Below, in pieces: positions 30,289 to 37,978 of a DNA stretch of 53,014 nucleotides (its first letter is position 1; every line of letters begins with the position of its first letter). The DNA is taken from contig NZ_PIZU01000022.1 in assembly GCF_002838065.1 (NCBI RefSeq), positions 38,725-91,738 on the forward strand, read 5' to 3'. The position numbers and the translations under genes are program-made. This DNA is from Mycobacterium hubeiense. GTDB lineage: Bacteria; Actinomycetota; Actinomycetes; Mycobacteriales; Mycobacteriaceae. The notes under the pieces were generated by a model. It was given only the letters and a program-made list of their open reading frames with translations, searched no databases and had not been told where the DNA came from.

Positions 30289-31496
30289 CGCGGCACTCGT
30301 TCACCCGGAACGGCCGGCGGCAGCGCGACCGGCGCGGTGGCCGTCGGCGCCACCCCCGTGTAGGTGTAGGTGGTCGAGCTCCCGCGCACGTTGTACTCCT
30401 GGGCCAGGCCGGCGGTGTGCAGTTCGCCCATCTGCTGGTCGGTAATCGTCACGCCCCCGATCTCCACGGATTTGCCGTTGTCCCAGTTATACCGATCGAA
30501 GATGTGCGTCTTGTATTCGACGGTCACGGTCGGTTTGCCGCCCGGGGTCGTCGGCGGATGCACGGTGACCACGCCCGACACCGATTGCTCGAACGAGCCC
30601 ATGGCGTAGAACCAGTCCGGGTGCGTGGCCTGGTCGACGGTGTAGTCGTGCCATCCGGTCTGGAACGGGATGGGCTGCCCGTAATTGCCGGTCGCGGCCG
30701 CCTCCTCGACGATGCGGGCGACCTCGGCGTTGACCAGTGCGTCGGTTTGTCGTTGTGCGCCGGGAAGGTCGTGCAGCACGTCGTCGACGTCGACGTTCAG
30801 GTCGGCGCCGCTGTTGTCGAGGTAGTGCTGCAGGTGCCGGGCGGCGTTATCCCATCCGCGCAGATCGGCGGCCGTGGCCGCGGCCTCGGCGACCTCCTTG
30901 AAGGCGTAGTCGTCCGCGCGGCTGTACCACGGTTGCGAGCCGTGTTCGGCCTGGCCTTCGTCGACGGGCGGGTCGGCCGGCGGGTCCGGAATGTCCGGCT
31001 TGGTCGGGGACTGCTTGAATCCGCCCGCGGCGCTGATCGCATTCGCGGTGGCCAGATCGACCGCGCTGAACTGCGCCAGCAGCTTCTGGATGATCGACGT
31101 GAACGCCGGCGCCATCGCCCGGATCGGCAGGGGAAAGAACGGCGGGGCGGTGGCCACCCCGTCGTCGCTGACCTGCCAGCCGCTGCGGCGCAGATCATCG
31201 ACGACCTGCATCACCGCGCCGCGGACCGAGGCGAGCTGTGCGCCGCCGTCGGGCAGCGCATCCGACAACGCCTGCAGGCGATCGCGGAACTGTTCCTGGC
31301 GGGCGAGGTCATGTTCGCCGCGGGCGGTCGCGGCGTCGGCGGCCGTGCCCTGCCACGACTGGCGCAGTTCGGCCAGCTGTTGACGCTGCTGCGCGATGAT
31401 GCCGCTGAGCCGCCCGCTGTCGTCGGCGATGCGGTCGGCCGCAATGGACAGCCCTTCGGGGCGGGACGCTTCGACGTCGGAAACCAAAACCGTCAC
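30285..31496 (-). CDS. ESX-type WXG domain protein with C-terminal domain of unknown function
   Basis: A 403-aa protein without a classical signal. Residues 1-100 form a helical hairpin with SWQGTAADAATARG (about 47-60), the W-x-G turn typical of ESX substrates and their N-terminal domains. A proline-rich linker (KPDIPDPPADPPVDEG) follows, then YAFKE, which fits the YxxxE secretion pattern but lies far from the W-x-G. The C-terminal part contains WFYAMGSFEQSVSGVV and HIFDRYNWDNGKSVEIGGV, a region I associate with conserved mycobacterial proteins of unknown activity. The tail is Pro/Ala-rich. GTG 31496 is supported by GACAAT 6 nt upstream. The next gene is a lipoprotein overlapping by 4 nt. 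Confidence 0.65.
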   Translation of the reverse strand: MTVLVSDVEASRPEGLSIAADRIADDSGRLSGIIAQQRQQLAELRQSWQGTAADAATARGEHDLARQEQFRDRLQALSDALPDGGAQLASVRGAVMQVVDDLRRSGWQVSDDGVATAPPFFPLPIRAMAPAFTSIIQKLLAQFSAVDLATANAISAAGGFKQSPTKPDIPDPPADPPVDEGQAEHGSQPWYSRADDYAFKEVAEAAATAADLRGWDNAARHLQHYLDNSGADLNVDVDDVLHDLPGAQRQTDALVNAEVARIVEEAAATGNYGQPIPFQTGWHDYTVDQATHPDWFYAMGSFEQSVSGVVTVHPPTTPGGKPTVTVEYKTHIFDRYNWDNGKSVEIGGVTITDQQMGELHTAGLAQEYNVRGSSTTYTYTGVAPTATAPVALPPAVPGERVPR

Positions 31497-31560
31497 CGCC
31501 CTATTGTCCCGGCGTCAGAAGGAGGTGCCCGACACCAATTTTCGGGCGCCGTCGGGCACG

Positions 31561-32526
31561 ATGGAGGACGTGCCCGCGCTGGACGACATCCTGGACCGAC
31601 TGCATGTCGTCGCGTTGCCGATGCGAGTCCGCTTCCGCGGCATCACCATTCGCGAGGTCGCGCTGATCGACGGGCCCGCCGGCTGGGGCGAGTTCGGCGC
31701 GTTTGTCGAGTACGGGTCCGCGGAGGCCGCGACGTGGCTGGCCTCGGCGCTGGAAGCGGCGTACGAGCCGGCGCCTGCGGTCCGCCGCGAGCGCATCCCG
31801 ATCAACGCCACCGTGCCCGCCGTCGACGCCGCGGCAGTGCCGTCGGTGTTGGCGCGGTTTCCCGGGGCGCGCACCGCGAAGGTGAAGGTCGCCGAGCCGG
31901 GTCAGACGCTGGCCGACGACGTGTCCCGCGTCAACGCCGTCCGGGCGGTGGTGCCGACGGTGCGCGTCGACGCCAACGGCGGCTGGAGCGTCTCCGACGC
32001 GGTGGCGGCGGCGCAGGCGTTGACGGCCGACGGGCCATTGGAATACCTCGAGCAGCCCTGCGCGTCGGTGGCGGAGCTGGCGGAGCTGCGGCGACGGGTC
32101 GACGTGCCGATCGCCGCCGACGAGTCGATCCGCAAGGCCGAGGACCCGTTGCACGTGGTGTGCGCAGGCGCCGCCGACATCGCGGTGCTCAAGGTCGCGC
32201 CGCTGGGCGGGGTGCGGGCGCTGCTGGACATCGCCGCGCAGATCGACATCCCGATCGTGGTGTCCAGTGCGCTGGATTCGGCCGTGGGGATCGGTCGCGG
32301 GCTGCTGGCGGCAGGAGCGCTGCCATCGCTGCCTTTCGCCTGCGGGCTCGCGACCGGGAGCCTGTTCCTCGAGGATGTCGTGGACGCGATTACGCCCGTC
32401 GATGGGTATTTGCCCGTCGCGTCCGTCGTCCCGGACCCCGCGCGGCTGGCTGCCCTGGCCGCGCCGCCGGAGCGTCGGCAGTGGTGGATCGAGCGGGTCA
32501 AGGCCTGCTACCCGCTGCTGTCCTAA
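31561..32526 (+). CDS. menC: o-Succinylbenzoate synthase MenC
   Basis: A 321-aa enolase-superfamily enzyme that dehydrates SHCHC to o-succinylbenzoate. RTAKVKVAEPGQTLADD (about 99-115) contains the catalytic KxK pair; VDANGGW and EYLEQPC supply two metal ligands, and PIAADESIRKAEDP with AVLKVAPLGG supplies the remaining ligand and second lysine region. The sequence is close to M. tuberculosis Rv0553 as recalled. The ATG at 31561 is used; the C-terminus ends WWIERVKACYPLLS. It is divergent from the WXG-type gene and upstream of menD. Confidence 0.95.
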   Translation: MEDVPALDDILDRLHVVALPMRVRFRGITIREVALIDGPAGWGEFGAFVEYGSAEAATWLASALEAAYEPAPAVRRERIPINATVPAVDAAAVPSVLARFPGARTAKVKVAEPGQTLADDVSRVNAVRAVVPTVRVDANGGWSVSDAVAAAQALTADGPLEYLEQPCASVAELAELRRRVDVPIAADESIRKAEDPLHVVCAGAADIAVLKVAPLGGVRALLDIAAQIDIPIVVSSALDSAVGIGRGLLAAGALPSLPFACGLATGSLFLEDVVDAITPVDGYLPVASVVPDPARLAALAAPPERRQWWIERVKACYPLLS

Positions 32527-32579
32527 TTTGTGGGATACATGGCATAGACGCCACGGCCTGCATCGCGAACACTGAGTTT

Positions 32580-33548
32580 GTGAAGCGATCCGTGGTCGTC
32601 GTCGGCTTTCCCGGCGTGCAGGCGCTGGACGTCGTGGGGCCGTTCGACGTGTTCACGTCCGCGACGCTGTTTCTGGCCAGTCGGGATCGCTTTGACGACG
32701 GCTACGCGGTCACCCTCGCGTCGATTGACGGCGAGCCCGTCACCACCGGCACGGGCCTGGCGCTGATGGCACAGCGTCTGCCCGACCCGCACGAGTCCGT
32801 CGACACCGTCGTCATCCCCGGCGGCTGGGGGGTGGATGAGGTGCGGCAGAACGGCGACGTCATCGCGTGGATCAAGGCCGCTTCCGAGCACGCCCGGCGC
32901 GTCGTCAGCGTGTGCACCGGCGCGTTTCTGGCTGCCGAGGCCGGCCTGCTCGATGGGTGCACGGCCACCACGCACTGGGCGTCCGCCAACCGCATGGCAG
33001 ATGAATTCCCTGACGTCACAGTCGATCCCGAGCCGATCTTCGTGCGCAGCTCGCCGAAGACGTGGACGGCCGCGGGCGTCACCGCCGGCATCGACCTGGC
33101 CTTGTCGCTGGTCGAAGATGACTACGGCACCGACGTCGCGCAGACCGTGGCCCGCTGGCTGGTGCTGTACCTGCGCCGGCCCGGCGGCCAAACACAATTC
33201 GCCGCCCCGGTGTGGATGCCGCGCGCCACGCGGGCACCGATCCGTGAAGTGCAGGAGGCCATCGAGGCCGAACCCGGTGGCGCACACAGCATTTCCGAAT
33301 TAGCCCGCCGCGCCGCGATGAGCCCGCGGCATTTCACCCGCGTGTTCACCGAGGAGGTCGGCGAGGCGCCGGGCACCTACGTCGAACGCATCCGCACCGA
33401 AGCCGCCCGTCGTCAACTGGAGGAGACCGACGACACCGTCACCGTCATCGCCGCCCGGTGCGGCTTCGGCACCGCAGAAACCATGCGGCGCAATTTCGTT
33501 CGACGGCTGGGCATCTCGCCCGACCAATACCGGAAAACCTTCGCCTAG
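32580..33548 (+). CDS. GlxA-type regulator: DJ-1/PfpI domain plus AraC DNA-binding domain
   Basis: A 322-aa regulator. The first 190 residues form a DJ-1/PfpI fold (GFPGVQALDVVGPFDVFTSA; VIPGGWGVDEV; SVCTGAFLAAEAGLLDG with the elbow cysteine in VCTG). The last 100 residues are an AraC-type double helix-turn-helix (ISELARRAAMSPRHFTRVFT and IAARCGFGTAETMRRNFVRR). GTG 32580 is supported by AACACT ending 6 nt upstream. A separate DJ-1-fold enzyme gene starts 12 nt downstream with its own ribosome site, so the regulator probably controls it. The ligand is unknown. Neither gene is in the tuberculosis locus. Confidence 0.88.
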   Translation: MKRSVVVVGFPGVQALDVVGPFDVFTSATLFLASRDRFDDGYAVTLASIDGEPVTTGTGLALMAQRLPDPHESVDTVVIPGGWGVDEVRQNGDVIAWIKAASEHARRVVSVCTGAFLAAEAGLLDGCTATTHWASANRMADEFPDVTVDPEPIFVRSSPKTWTAAGVTAGIDLALSLVEDDYGTDVAQTVARWLVLYLRRPGGQTQFAAPVWMPRATRAPIREVQEAIEAEPGGAHSISELARRAAMSPRHFTRVFTEEVGEAPGTYVERIRTEAARRQLEETDDTVTVIAARCGFGTAETMRRNFVRRLGISPDQYRKTFA

Positions 33549-33560
33549 AGGAGAATACGC

Positions 33561-34307
33561 ATGCAGATCGCAATAGTGGTGTACCCCGGGTTCACCGCCC
33601 TGGACTTCATCGGCCCGTATGAGGTGCTGCGATGGCTCCCCGACGCCGAGGTGAGTTTCGTCTGGCACGAACCCGGCCCGATCACCGCGGACTCCGGCGT
33701 ACTCGTCGTCGGAGCGACGCATTCGTTCGACGAAACACCATCTCCCGGCGTGATTCTGGTGCCCGGCGGCATGACGACGATGGAGCACGCCCGCGACGAG
33801 AAGGTGCTCGACTGGCTGCGCCGGGCCCACGAGACAGCGACGTGGACGGCGTCGGTGTGCTCGGGCTCGGTGATCCTCGCCGCGGCCGGACTGCTCGAGG
33901 GCAAGCGCGCCACATCGCATTGGGCGGCGTTGTCGGCGTTGAAGGCGCTGGGTGTCAAGCCCGTTGGCGACGAGCGCATCGTCCACGAGGGTGACGTCGT
34001 GACGTGCGCAGGCGTTTCGGCGGGCATTGATCTGGGGTTATGGCTGGCCGGACAGATAGCCGGCGAGGGCCGCGCCAAGGCCATCCAGTTGTCGATGGAG
34101 TACGACCCGCAGCCGCCTTTCGACTCGGGCCATATGTCGAAGGCGTCTGCGAGCACCAAGGCGACGGCTACCGCGCTGATGTCGAAGGATCTCGTAAAGC
34201 CCAGGCAGCTGAAGGCCGCCACAGGACTGCTATGGGACGCGGCGATCCGGCGCGCGCGGTCAAAGGGACGCCGCAATCGGCGATTTGTGGAGCCGCAGCC
34301 GCGCTGA
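33561..34307 (+). CDS. DJ-1/PfpI family protein, isonitrile hydratase-like
   Basis: A 248-aa single-domain DJ-1 fold protein: VVYPGFTALDFIGPYEVL at the start, VLVPGGMTTME in the middle and ASVCSGSVILAAAGLLEGKR with the elbow cysteine. The last 50 residues are a basic tail (TGLLWDAAIRRARSKGRRNR). Related proteins hydrate isonitriles or detoxify glyoxals. The start has an AGAGGAG site 8 nt upstream. The stop codon (34305-34307) and the final residues RFVEPQPR lie inside the palindrome at 34280, so the C-terminus seems to be supplied by that element. Confidence 0.85.
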   Translation: MQIAIVVYPGFTALDFIGPYEVLRWLPDAEVSFVWHEPGPITADSGVLVVGATHSFDETPSPGVILVPGGMTTMEHARDEKVLDWLRRAHETATWTASVCSGSVILAAAGLLEGKRATSHWAALSALKALGVKPVGDERIVHEGDVVTCAGVSAGIDLGLWLAGQIAGEGRAKAIQLSMEYDPQPPFDSGHMSKASASTKATATALMSKDLVKPRQLKAATGLLWDAAIRRARSKGRRNRRFVEPQPR

Positions 34308-34341
34308 CCGCGCTGACCGCGGCTAGAACTCCACAAATCGC
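34280..34341. terminator. Long two-step hairpin overlapping the DJ-1 gene's stop
   Basis: Arms GCGATTTGTGGAG (34280-34292) and CTCCACAAATCGC (34329-34341) are exact complements. An inner stem AGCCGCG/CGCGGCT (34297-34303, 34318-34324) surrounds a tandem CGCTGACCG pair. The upstream stop codon is in the loop side of the inner stem. It separates two co-directional genes. Confidence 0.72.
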
Positions 34342-34347
34342 ACGAAG

Positions 34348-34353
34348 TACCGT
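34348..34353 (+). promoter_or_regulatory. -10 box TACCGT of a probable leaderless bpoC transcript
   Basis: TACCGT ends 7 nt before the GTG at 34361, directly after the palindrome. Confidence 0.55.
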
Positions 34354-34360
34354 CGGGCGG

Positions 34361-35149
34361 GTGAATCTGGCTTACGACGATCGCGGGTTCGGCGATCCAG
34401 TGCTGTTCATCGCCGGTCGCGGGGGCGCCGGGCGCACCTGGCATCTGCACCAGGTGCCCGAGTTCGTGCGGGCCGGCTATCGCACGATCACCTTCGACAA
34501 CCGCGGCATCGGCGCCACCGAGAACGCCGAGGGCTTCACCACCGAGCAGGTGGTCGCCGACACCGCGGCGCTGATCGAGAAGCTCGACGCCGCGCCGGTG
34601 CGGATCGTGGGCGCGTCGATGGGCTCGTTCATCGCCCAGGAGTTGATGCTCGCGCGCCCGGAGCTGGTCCATTCGGCGGTGCTGATGGCCACCCGCGGCC
34701 GCCACGACCGTGCCCGTGAGTTCTTCCGTGAGGCCGAACGCGAACTGGCCGACTCGGGCATCACGCTCCCGGCAGCGTATGACGCGAAAATGCGTCTGCT
34801 GGAGAGCTTTTCGCCGAAGACGCTCAACGACGACGCCAAGGTCCGCGATTGGATCGACATGTTCACCATGTGGCCGACGAAGCCGACGCCCGGCCTGCGC
34901 GCGCAGGCCGACATCGGGCCGACGGGCAATCGGCTGCCGGCCTACCGGGCGATCGCGCAGCCGGTGCTGGTGATCGGCTTCGCCGACGACGTGGTGCTGC
35001 CCGCGCATCTGGGCCGTGAGGTCGCCGACGCGATTCCGCGCGGCAGCTATATCGAGATTCCCGACGCGGGCCACCTGGGCTTCATTGAGCAGCCGCAGGC
35101 CGTCAACGCCGCGATCCTCGACTTCTTCCAGCGATTTGGGCGTGATTAG
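34361..35149 (+). CDS. bpoC: Alpha/beta hydrolase BpoC (candidate MenH-type enzyme)
   Basis: A 262-aa hydrolase matching M. tuberculosis Rv0554 closely as recalled. FIAGRGGAGRTWHLHQVPEF carries the oxyanion region, GASMGSFIAQELM the nucleophile elbow, IGFADDVVLP the acid and DAGHLGFIEQP the histidine, so the triad is complete. It was named a peroxidase by family resemblance but has no peroxidase chemistry visible; its place between menC and menD suggests the SHCHC synthase step of menaquinone synthesis (MenH). Its last residues RFGRD and stop are encoded by the left arm of the palindrome at 35131, unlike the tuberculosis protein's C-terminus. Confidence 0.88.
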   Translation: MNLAYDDRGFGDPVLFIAGRGGAGRTWHLHQVPEFVRAGYRTITFDNRGIGATENAEGFTTEQVVADTAALIEKLDAAPVRIVGASMGSFIAQELMLARPELVHSAVLMATRGRHDRAREFFREAERELADSGITLPAAYDAKMRLLESFSPKTLNDDAKVRDWIDMFTMWPTKPTPGLRAQADIGPTGNRLPAYRAIAQPVLVIGFADDVVLPAHLGREVADAIPRGSYIEIPDAGHLGFIEQPQAVNAAILDFFQRFGRD

Positions 35150-35183
35150 CTGCGCTCTGCGCAGGAAATCACGCCCAAATCGC
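35131..35183. terminator. Long hairpin, palindrome family 1, copy B
   Basis: Outer arms of 17 nt (35131-35147 and 35167-35183, GCGATTTGGGCGTGATT and complement) are exact. An inner stem CTGCGC-TCT-GCGCAG (35150-35164) adds six pairs. It shares GCGATTTGGGCGTGA and CTGCGC with copy A at 19486, with compensated changes in between. It contains the bpoC stop codon. menD starts 20 nt downstream from its own promoter. Confidence 0.8.
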
Positions 35184-35190
35184 GCGTCGA

Positions 35191-35196
35191 TAGGCT
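35191..35196 (+). promoter_or_regulatory. -10 box TAGGCT of a probable leaderless menD transcript
   Basis: TAGGCT ends 6 nt before the GTG at 35203, supporting that start over the GTG at 35200. Confidence 0.55.
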
Positions 35197-35202
35197 GTAG
35201 TG

Positions 35203-36825
35203 GTGAACCCCTCGACGGCACAGGCCCGCATCGTCGTCGACGAACTGATCCGCGGCGGCGTCCGCGACGTCGTGCTGTGCCCGGGTTCGCGCAACGCCCC
35301 GCTGGCCTTCGCCCTGCAAGACGCCGACCGGCAGGGCCGCATCCGGCTGCACGTGCGCATCGACGAACGCACCGCCGGCTACCTCGCGATCGGCCTGGCC
35401 GTCGCCGAACAGGCCCCGGTGTGCGTCGCGATGACGTCGGGCACCGCGGTGGCCAATCTCGGGCCCGCGGTGGTGGAGGCCAACTATGCGCGGGTGCCGC
35501 TGATCGTGCTGAGCGCCAACCGGCCCTACGAATTGCTGGGCACCGGCGCCAATCAGACCTTCGAGCAGCTCGGCTATTTCGGCACGCAGGTCCGCGCCAA
35601 CATCAGCCTCGGCCTTGCCGAAGATGCGCCGGAACGCCTCGACGCCCTCAACGCCACGTGGCGGTCGGCGACGTGCCGAGTCTTGGTGGCCGCCACCGGA
35701 TCTCGCACCGCCAACGCCGGGCCGGTGCAGTTCGACATCCCGCTGCGCGAACCGCTGGTGCCCAATCTCGACGACGACGGGGCCTTCCCGCCTGGCAGGC
35801 CCGACGGCAAGCCGTGGACCTACACGCCGCCGGTCAGCTTCGACCAGCCGCTGGACATCGACCTCACCCCGGACACCGTCGTCATCGCGGGCCACGGCGC
35901 CGGCGTGCACCCCAACCTGGCGGCGCTGCCCACGGTCGCCGAGCCCACGGCGCCGCCCGCCGACAACCCGTTGCACCCGTTCGCGTTGCGGCTGGTGCAC
36001 CCGAAGCAGGTCATCATGCTGGGCCGCCCCACGCTGCACCGGCCGGTGTCGTCGCTGCTGGCCGATCCCTCGGTGCCGGTGTACGCGTTGACCACCGGCC
36101 CGCGCTGGCCGGATGTCTCGGGAAACTCGCAGGCTACGGGCACCCGCGCCGTCACCACCGGCGCGCCCAACCCGGCGTGGCTGCGCCGCTGCGCCGACGT
36201 CCACCAGCACGCGATGGCCGCGGTGCACAGCCAGCTCAAGGCCCACCAGCTGACCACCGGGCTGCATGTGGCCGCCGCGGTGGCCGAGTCGCTGCGGCCC
36301 GGCGATCAGCTGGTGCTGGGCGCGTCGAACCCGGTCCGCGATGCCGCCTTGGTCGGCCTGGACGCGCACGGCATCAAGGTGCGGTCCAACCGCGGGGTCG
36401 CGGGCATCGACGGGACGGTGTCGACGGCGATCGGCGCGGCGCTGGCGCATGACGGCCGCACGGTGGCGTTGATCGGCGACCTGACGTTCGTGCACGACAG
36501 CTCCGGCCTGCTGATCGGGCCGACCGAGCCGACGCCGCGCCAGCTCACCATCGTGGTGTCCAACGACAACGGCGGCGGCATCTTCGAGCTGCTCGAACAG
36601 GGCGACCCGCGGTTCTCCGACGTCTCGTCGCGGATCTTCGGCACGCCGCACGACGTCGACGTCGGCGCGCTGTGCCGCGCCTACCACGTCGACAGTGCGC
36701 AGATCGAGGTCAATCAGCTGGTCGATGCGCTCAATGAACCGTTCGACGGGATGCGGGTGCTGGAGGTGAAGGCCGACCGGTCGTCGCTGCGGGCGCTGCA
36801 CGCGTCCATCAAGGCGGCCCTGTGA
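35203..36825 (+). CDS. menD: SEPHCHC synthase MenD
   Basis: A 540-aa ThDP-dependent enzyme that joins isochorismate and 2-oxoglutarate. The start VNPSTAQARIVVDELIRGGV matches the tuberculosis protein, with PGSRNAPLAFAL and the ThDP glutamate in HVRIDERTAGYLAIGLA. VVISGH is here VVIAGHGAGVHPNLAAL; the C-terminal ThDP motif is LIGDLTFVHDSSGLL with NDNGGGIFELLEQGD. It is slightly shorter than the tuberculosis protein because a charged loop after GAALA is missing. It overlaps the following DUF3592 gene by 4 nt. Confidence 0.96.
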   Translation: MNPSTAQARIVVDELIRGGVRDVVLCPGSRNAPLAFALQDADRQGRIRLHVRIDERTAGYLAIGLAVAEQAPVCVAMTSGTAVANLGPAVVEANYARVPLIVLSANRPYELLGTGANQTFEQLGYFGTQVRANISLGLAEDAPERLDALNATWRSATCRVLVAATGSRTANAGPVQFDIPLREPLVPNLDDDGAFPPGRPDGKPWTYTPPVSFDQPLDIDLTPDTVVIAGHGAGVHPNLAALPTVAEPTAPPADNPLHPFALRLVHPKQVIMLGRPTLHRPVSSLLADPSVPVYALTTGPRWPDVSGNSQATGTRAVTTGAPNPAWLRRCADVHQHAMAAVHSQLKAHQLTTGLHVAAAVAESLRPGDQLVLGASNPVRDAALVGLDAHGIKVRSNRGVAGIDGTVSTAIGAALAHDGRTVALIGDLTFVHDSSGLLIGPTEPTPRQLTIVVSNDNGGGIFELLEQGDPRFSDVSSRIFGTPHDVDVGALCRAYHVDSAQIEVNQLVDALNEPFDGMRVLEVKADRSSLRALHASIKAAL

Positions 36826-37346
36826 GCGCCGTGAAACGGTGGCTGCGGTTTCTGGTGCCACGGCTGGAGGCCGACCCGAACGAGACGGCCTCCGAACGGA
36901 TTTTCCGCCGCATCCGCATCGGCATTCTCATCGCGGCGTGTTTGGTGACGTTGCAGTCGGTGCTGCTGGTGTTGGGGGCGTGGCGCAACGACCGGCAGAT
37001 CGAGCGTCACATGGGCGTGGCCGCCGCGGAGGTGCTCAGCGCGGGCCCGCGGCGCTCGACGATCGAGTTCGTCACCCCCGATCGCGTCACCTATCGACCG
37101 GAACTCGGTGTGCTGTACCCGTCCGAATTGGACACGGGCATGCGGATTTACGTCGAATACGACCGCAACAACCCTGACCTGGTGCGGGTGCAGGACCGCA
37201 ACGCCGCGCTGGCGATCATCCCGGCCGGGTCGATCGCGGTGGTGGGCTGGCTGGTGGCCGGCGCGGCGTTGGTGGGTGTGAGCCTGGTTCAGCGGCGCCG
37301 AAAAGCTCAGGACGACATCAGCTTGGCCAGCCAGTTGTCGTCGTAG
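36822..37346 (+). CDS. DUF3592 membrane protein (Rv0556-type)
   Basis: A 174-aa membrane protein. Residues 26-50 (RIGILIAACLVTLQSVLLVLG) form a first helix, a beta-rich extracytoplasmic stretch (IEFVTPDRVTYRPELGVLYP; MRIYVEYDRNNPDLVRVQD) follows, and residues 125-155 (LAIIPAGSIAVVGWLVAGAA) form a second. This arrangement is typical of DUF3592. GTG 36822 overlaps the menD stop, so it is co-translated with menD, but no link to menaquinone chemistry is known. The 3' end overlaps the convergent thioredoxin-like gene by 40 bp. Confidence 0.82.
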   Translation: MSAVKRWLRFLVPRLEADPNETASERIFRRIRIGILIAACLVTLQSVLLVLGAWRNDRQIERHMGVAAAEVLSAGPRRSTIEFVTPDRVTYRPELGVLYPSELDTGMRIYVEYDRNNPDLVRVQDRNAALAIIPAGSIAVVGWLVAGAALVGVSLVQRRRKAQDDISLASQLSS

Positions 37347-37960
37347 ATGTCCAGCACCTCGTCGCGAATGGGGGCGTAAACCGTTGGCGTGCCTGGGTTT
37401 AACGGGTTCACCTCGAACAGATAGCCGAGGTTGACGTCGGTCATGTCGAAGGTGTCGATCACCTTGTCGCCGGCGGCGATGCGATCGGCCACGTCGGCTG
37501 GCACACCCGCGTCGCGGGCCATCGAAGCGAGTTCGTCGTCGCCCATCGCCGACGCCTCCTGATGAGCCCACAATTGCTGCACGAGCTCCTGAAACGCCGT
37601 CGCCGACGTCGTCGAATCAGCGGCGGCGAACATCGCGTTGCTCACCCGCGCCGAATGGTCTCCGCCCTCGGCGTCCAGGAATGTCAACGGCCGATAGGTG
37701 ACCTTGAGCTGCCCGGTATTCAGGTAGCCGGCGATCTCGTCGCCGAAGTCGGCCTGCAGGTCCGCGCAGTGGGTGCATTGCGGCTCGGTGAAGATCTCGA
37801 CGTGCACCGGCGCGTCGGCGAACCCGGCCACGACGCCGTATCCGTCCTCGCTGACCTGCACCGGAGGATAGCGCGGATCGGGCTGGGCGACGCCGCTGAC
37901 CTGGCGGGTGCACCCGCCGGCGACCACAAGCGCGACCATGAGCAGCCAGAGCAGTCGCAT
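37307..37960 (-). CDS. DsbA/DsbG-like thioredoxin-fold lipoprotein
   Basis: A 217-aa lipoprotein, with lipobox VVAGGC in the signal MRLLWLLMVALVVAGGC. The thioredoxin site EPQCTHCADL (about 60-69) has the CxxC pair, and NPGTPTVYAP near 188 supplies the cis-proline. A helical insertion between (TSATAFQELVQQLWAHQEAS) is typical of the DsbA group. It probably handles disulfides outside the membrane. It has its own promoter (TACGCT) 6 nt before the ATG. It overlaps DUF3592 by 40 bp in convergent orientation, which is unusually long for a true overlap but keeps both ends intact. Confidence 0.85.
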   Translation of the reverse strand: MRLLWLLMVALVVAGGCTRQVSGVAQPDPRYPPVQVSEDGYGVVAGFADAPVHVEIFTEPQCTHCADLQADFGDEIAGYLNTGQLKVTYRPLTFLDAEGGDHSARVSNAMFAAADSTTSATAFQELVQQLWAHQEASAMGDDELASMARDAGVPADVADRIAAGDKVIDTFDMTDVNLGYLFEVNPLNPGTPTVYAPIRDEVLDIYDDNWLAKLMSS

Positions 37961-37966
37961 AACGGC

Positions 37967-37972
37967 AGCGTA
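37967..37972 (-). promoter_or_regulatory. -10 box TACGCT of a probable leaderless transcript
   Basis: On the minus strand TACGCT ends 6 nt before the ATG at 37960. Confidence 0.55.
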
Positions 37973-37978
37973 GCTACC

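Noticed and set aside
30198..32579. Long plus-strand frame across 30.2-32.6 kb
   Set aside because: It is antisense to the WXG-type gene and out of frame with menC; its low-complexity Arg/Gly composition is that of a shadow frame.
34302..34319. Tandem CGCTGACCG repeat as a possible CRISPR-like unit
   Set aside because: There are only two copies with no spacers; they form the loop of a hairpin. No CRISPR array was seen anywhere in the window.
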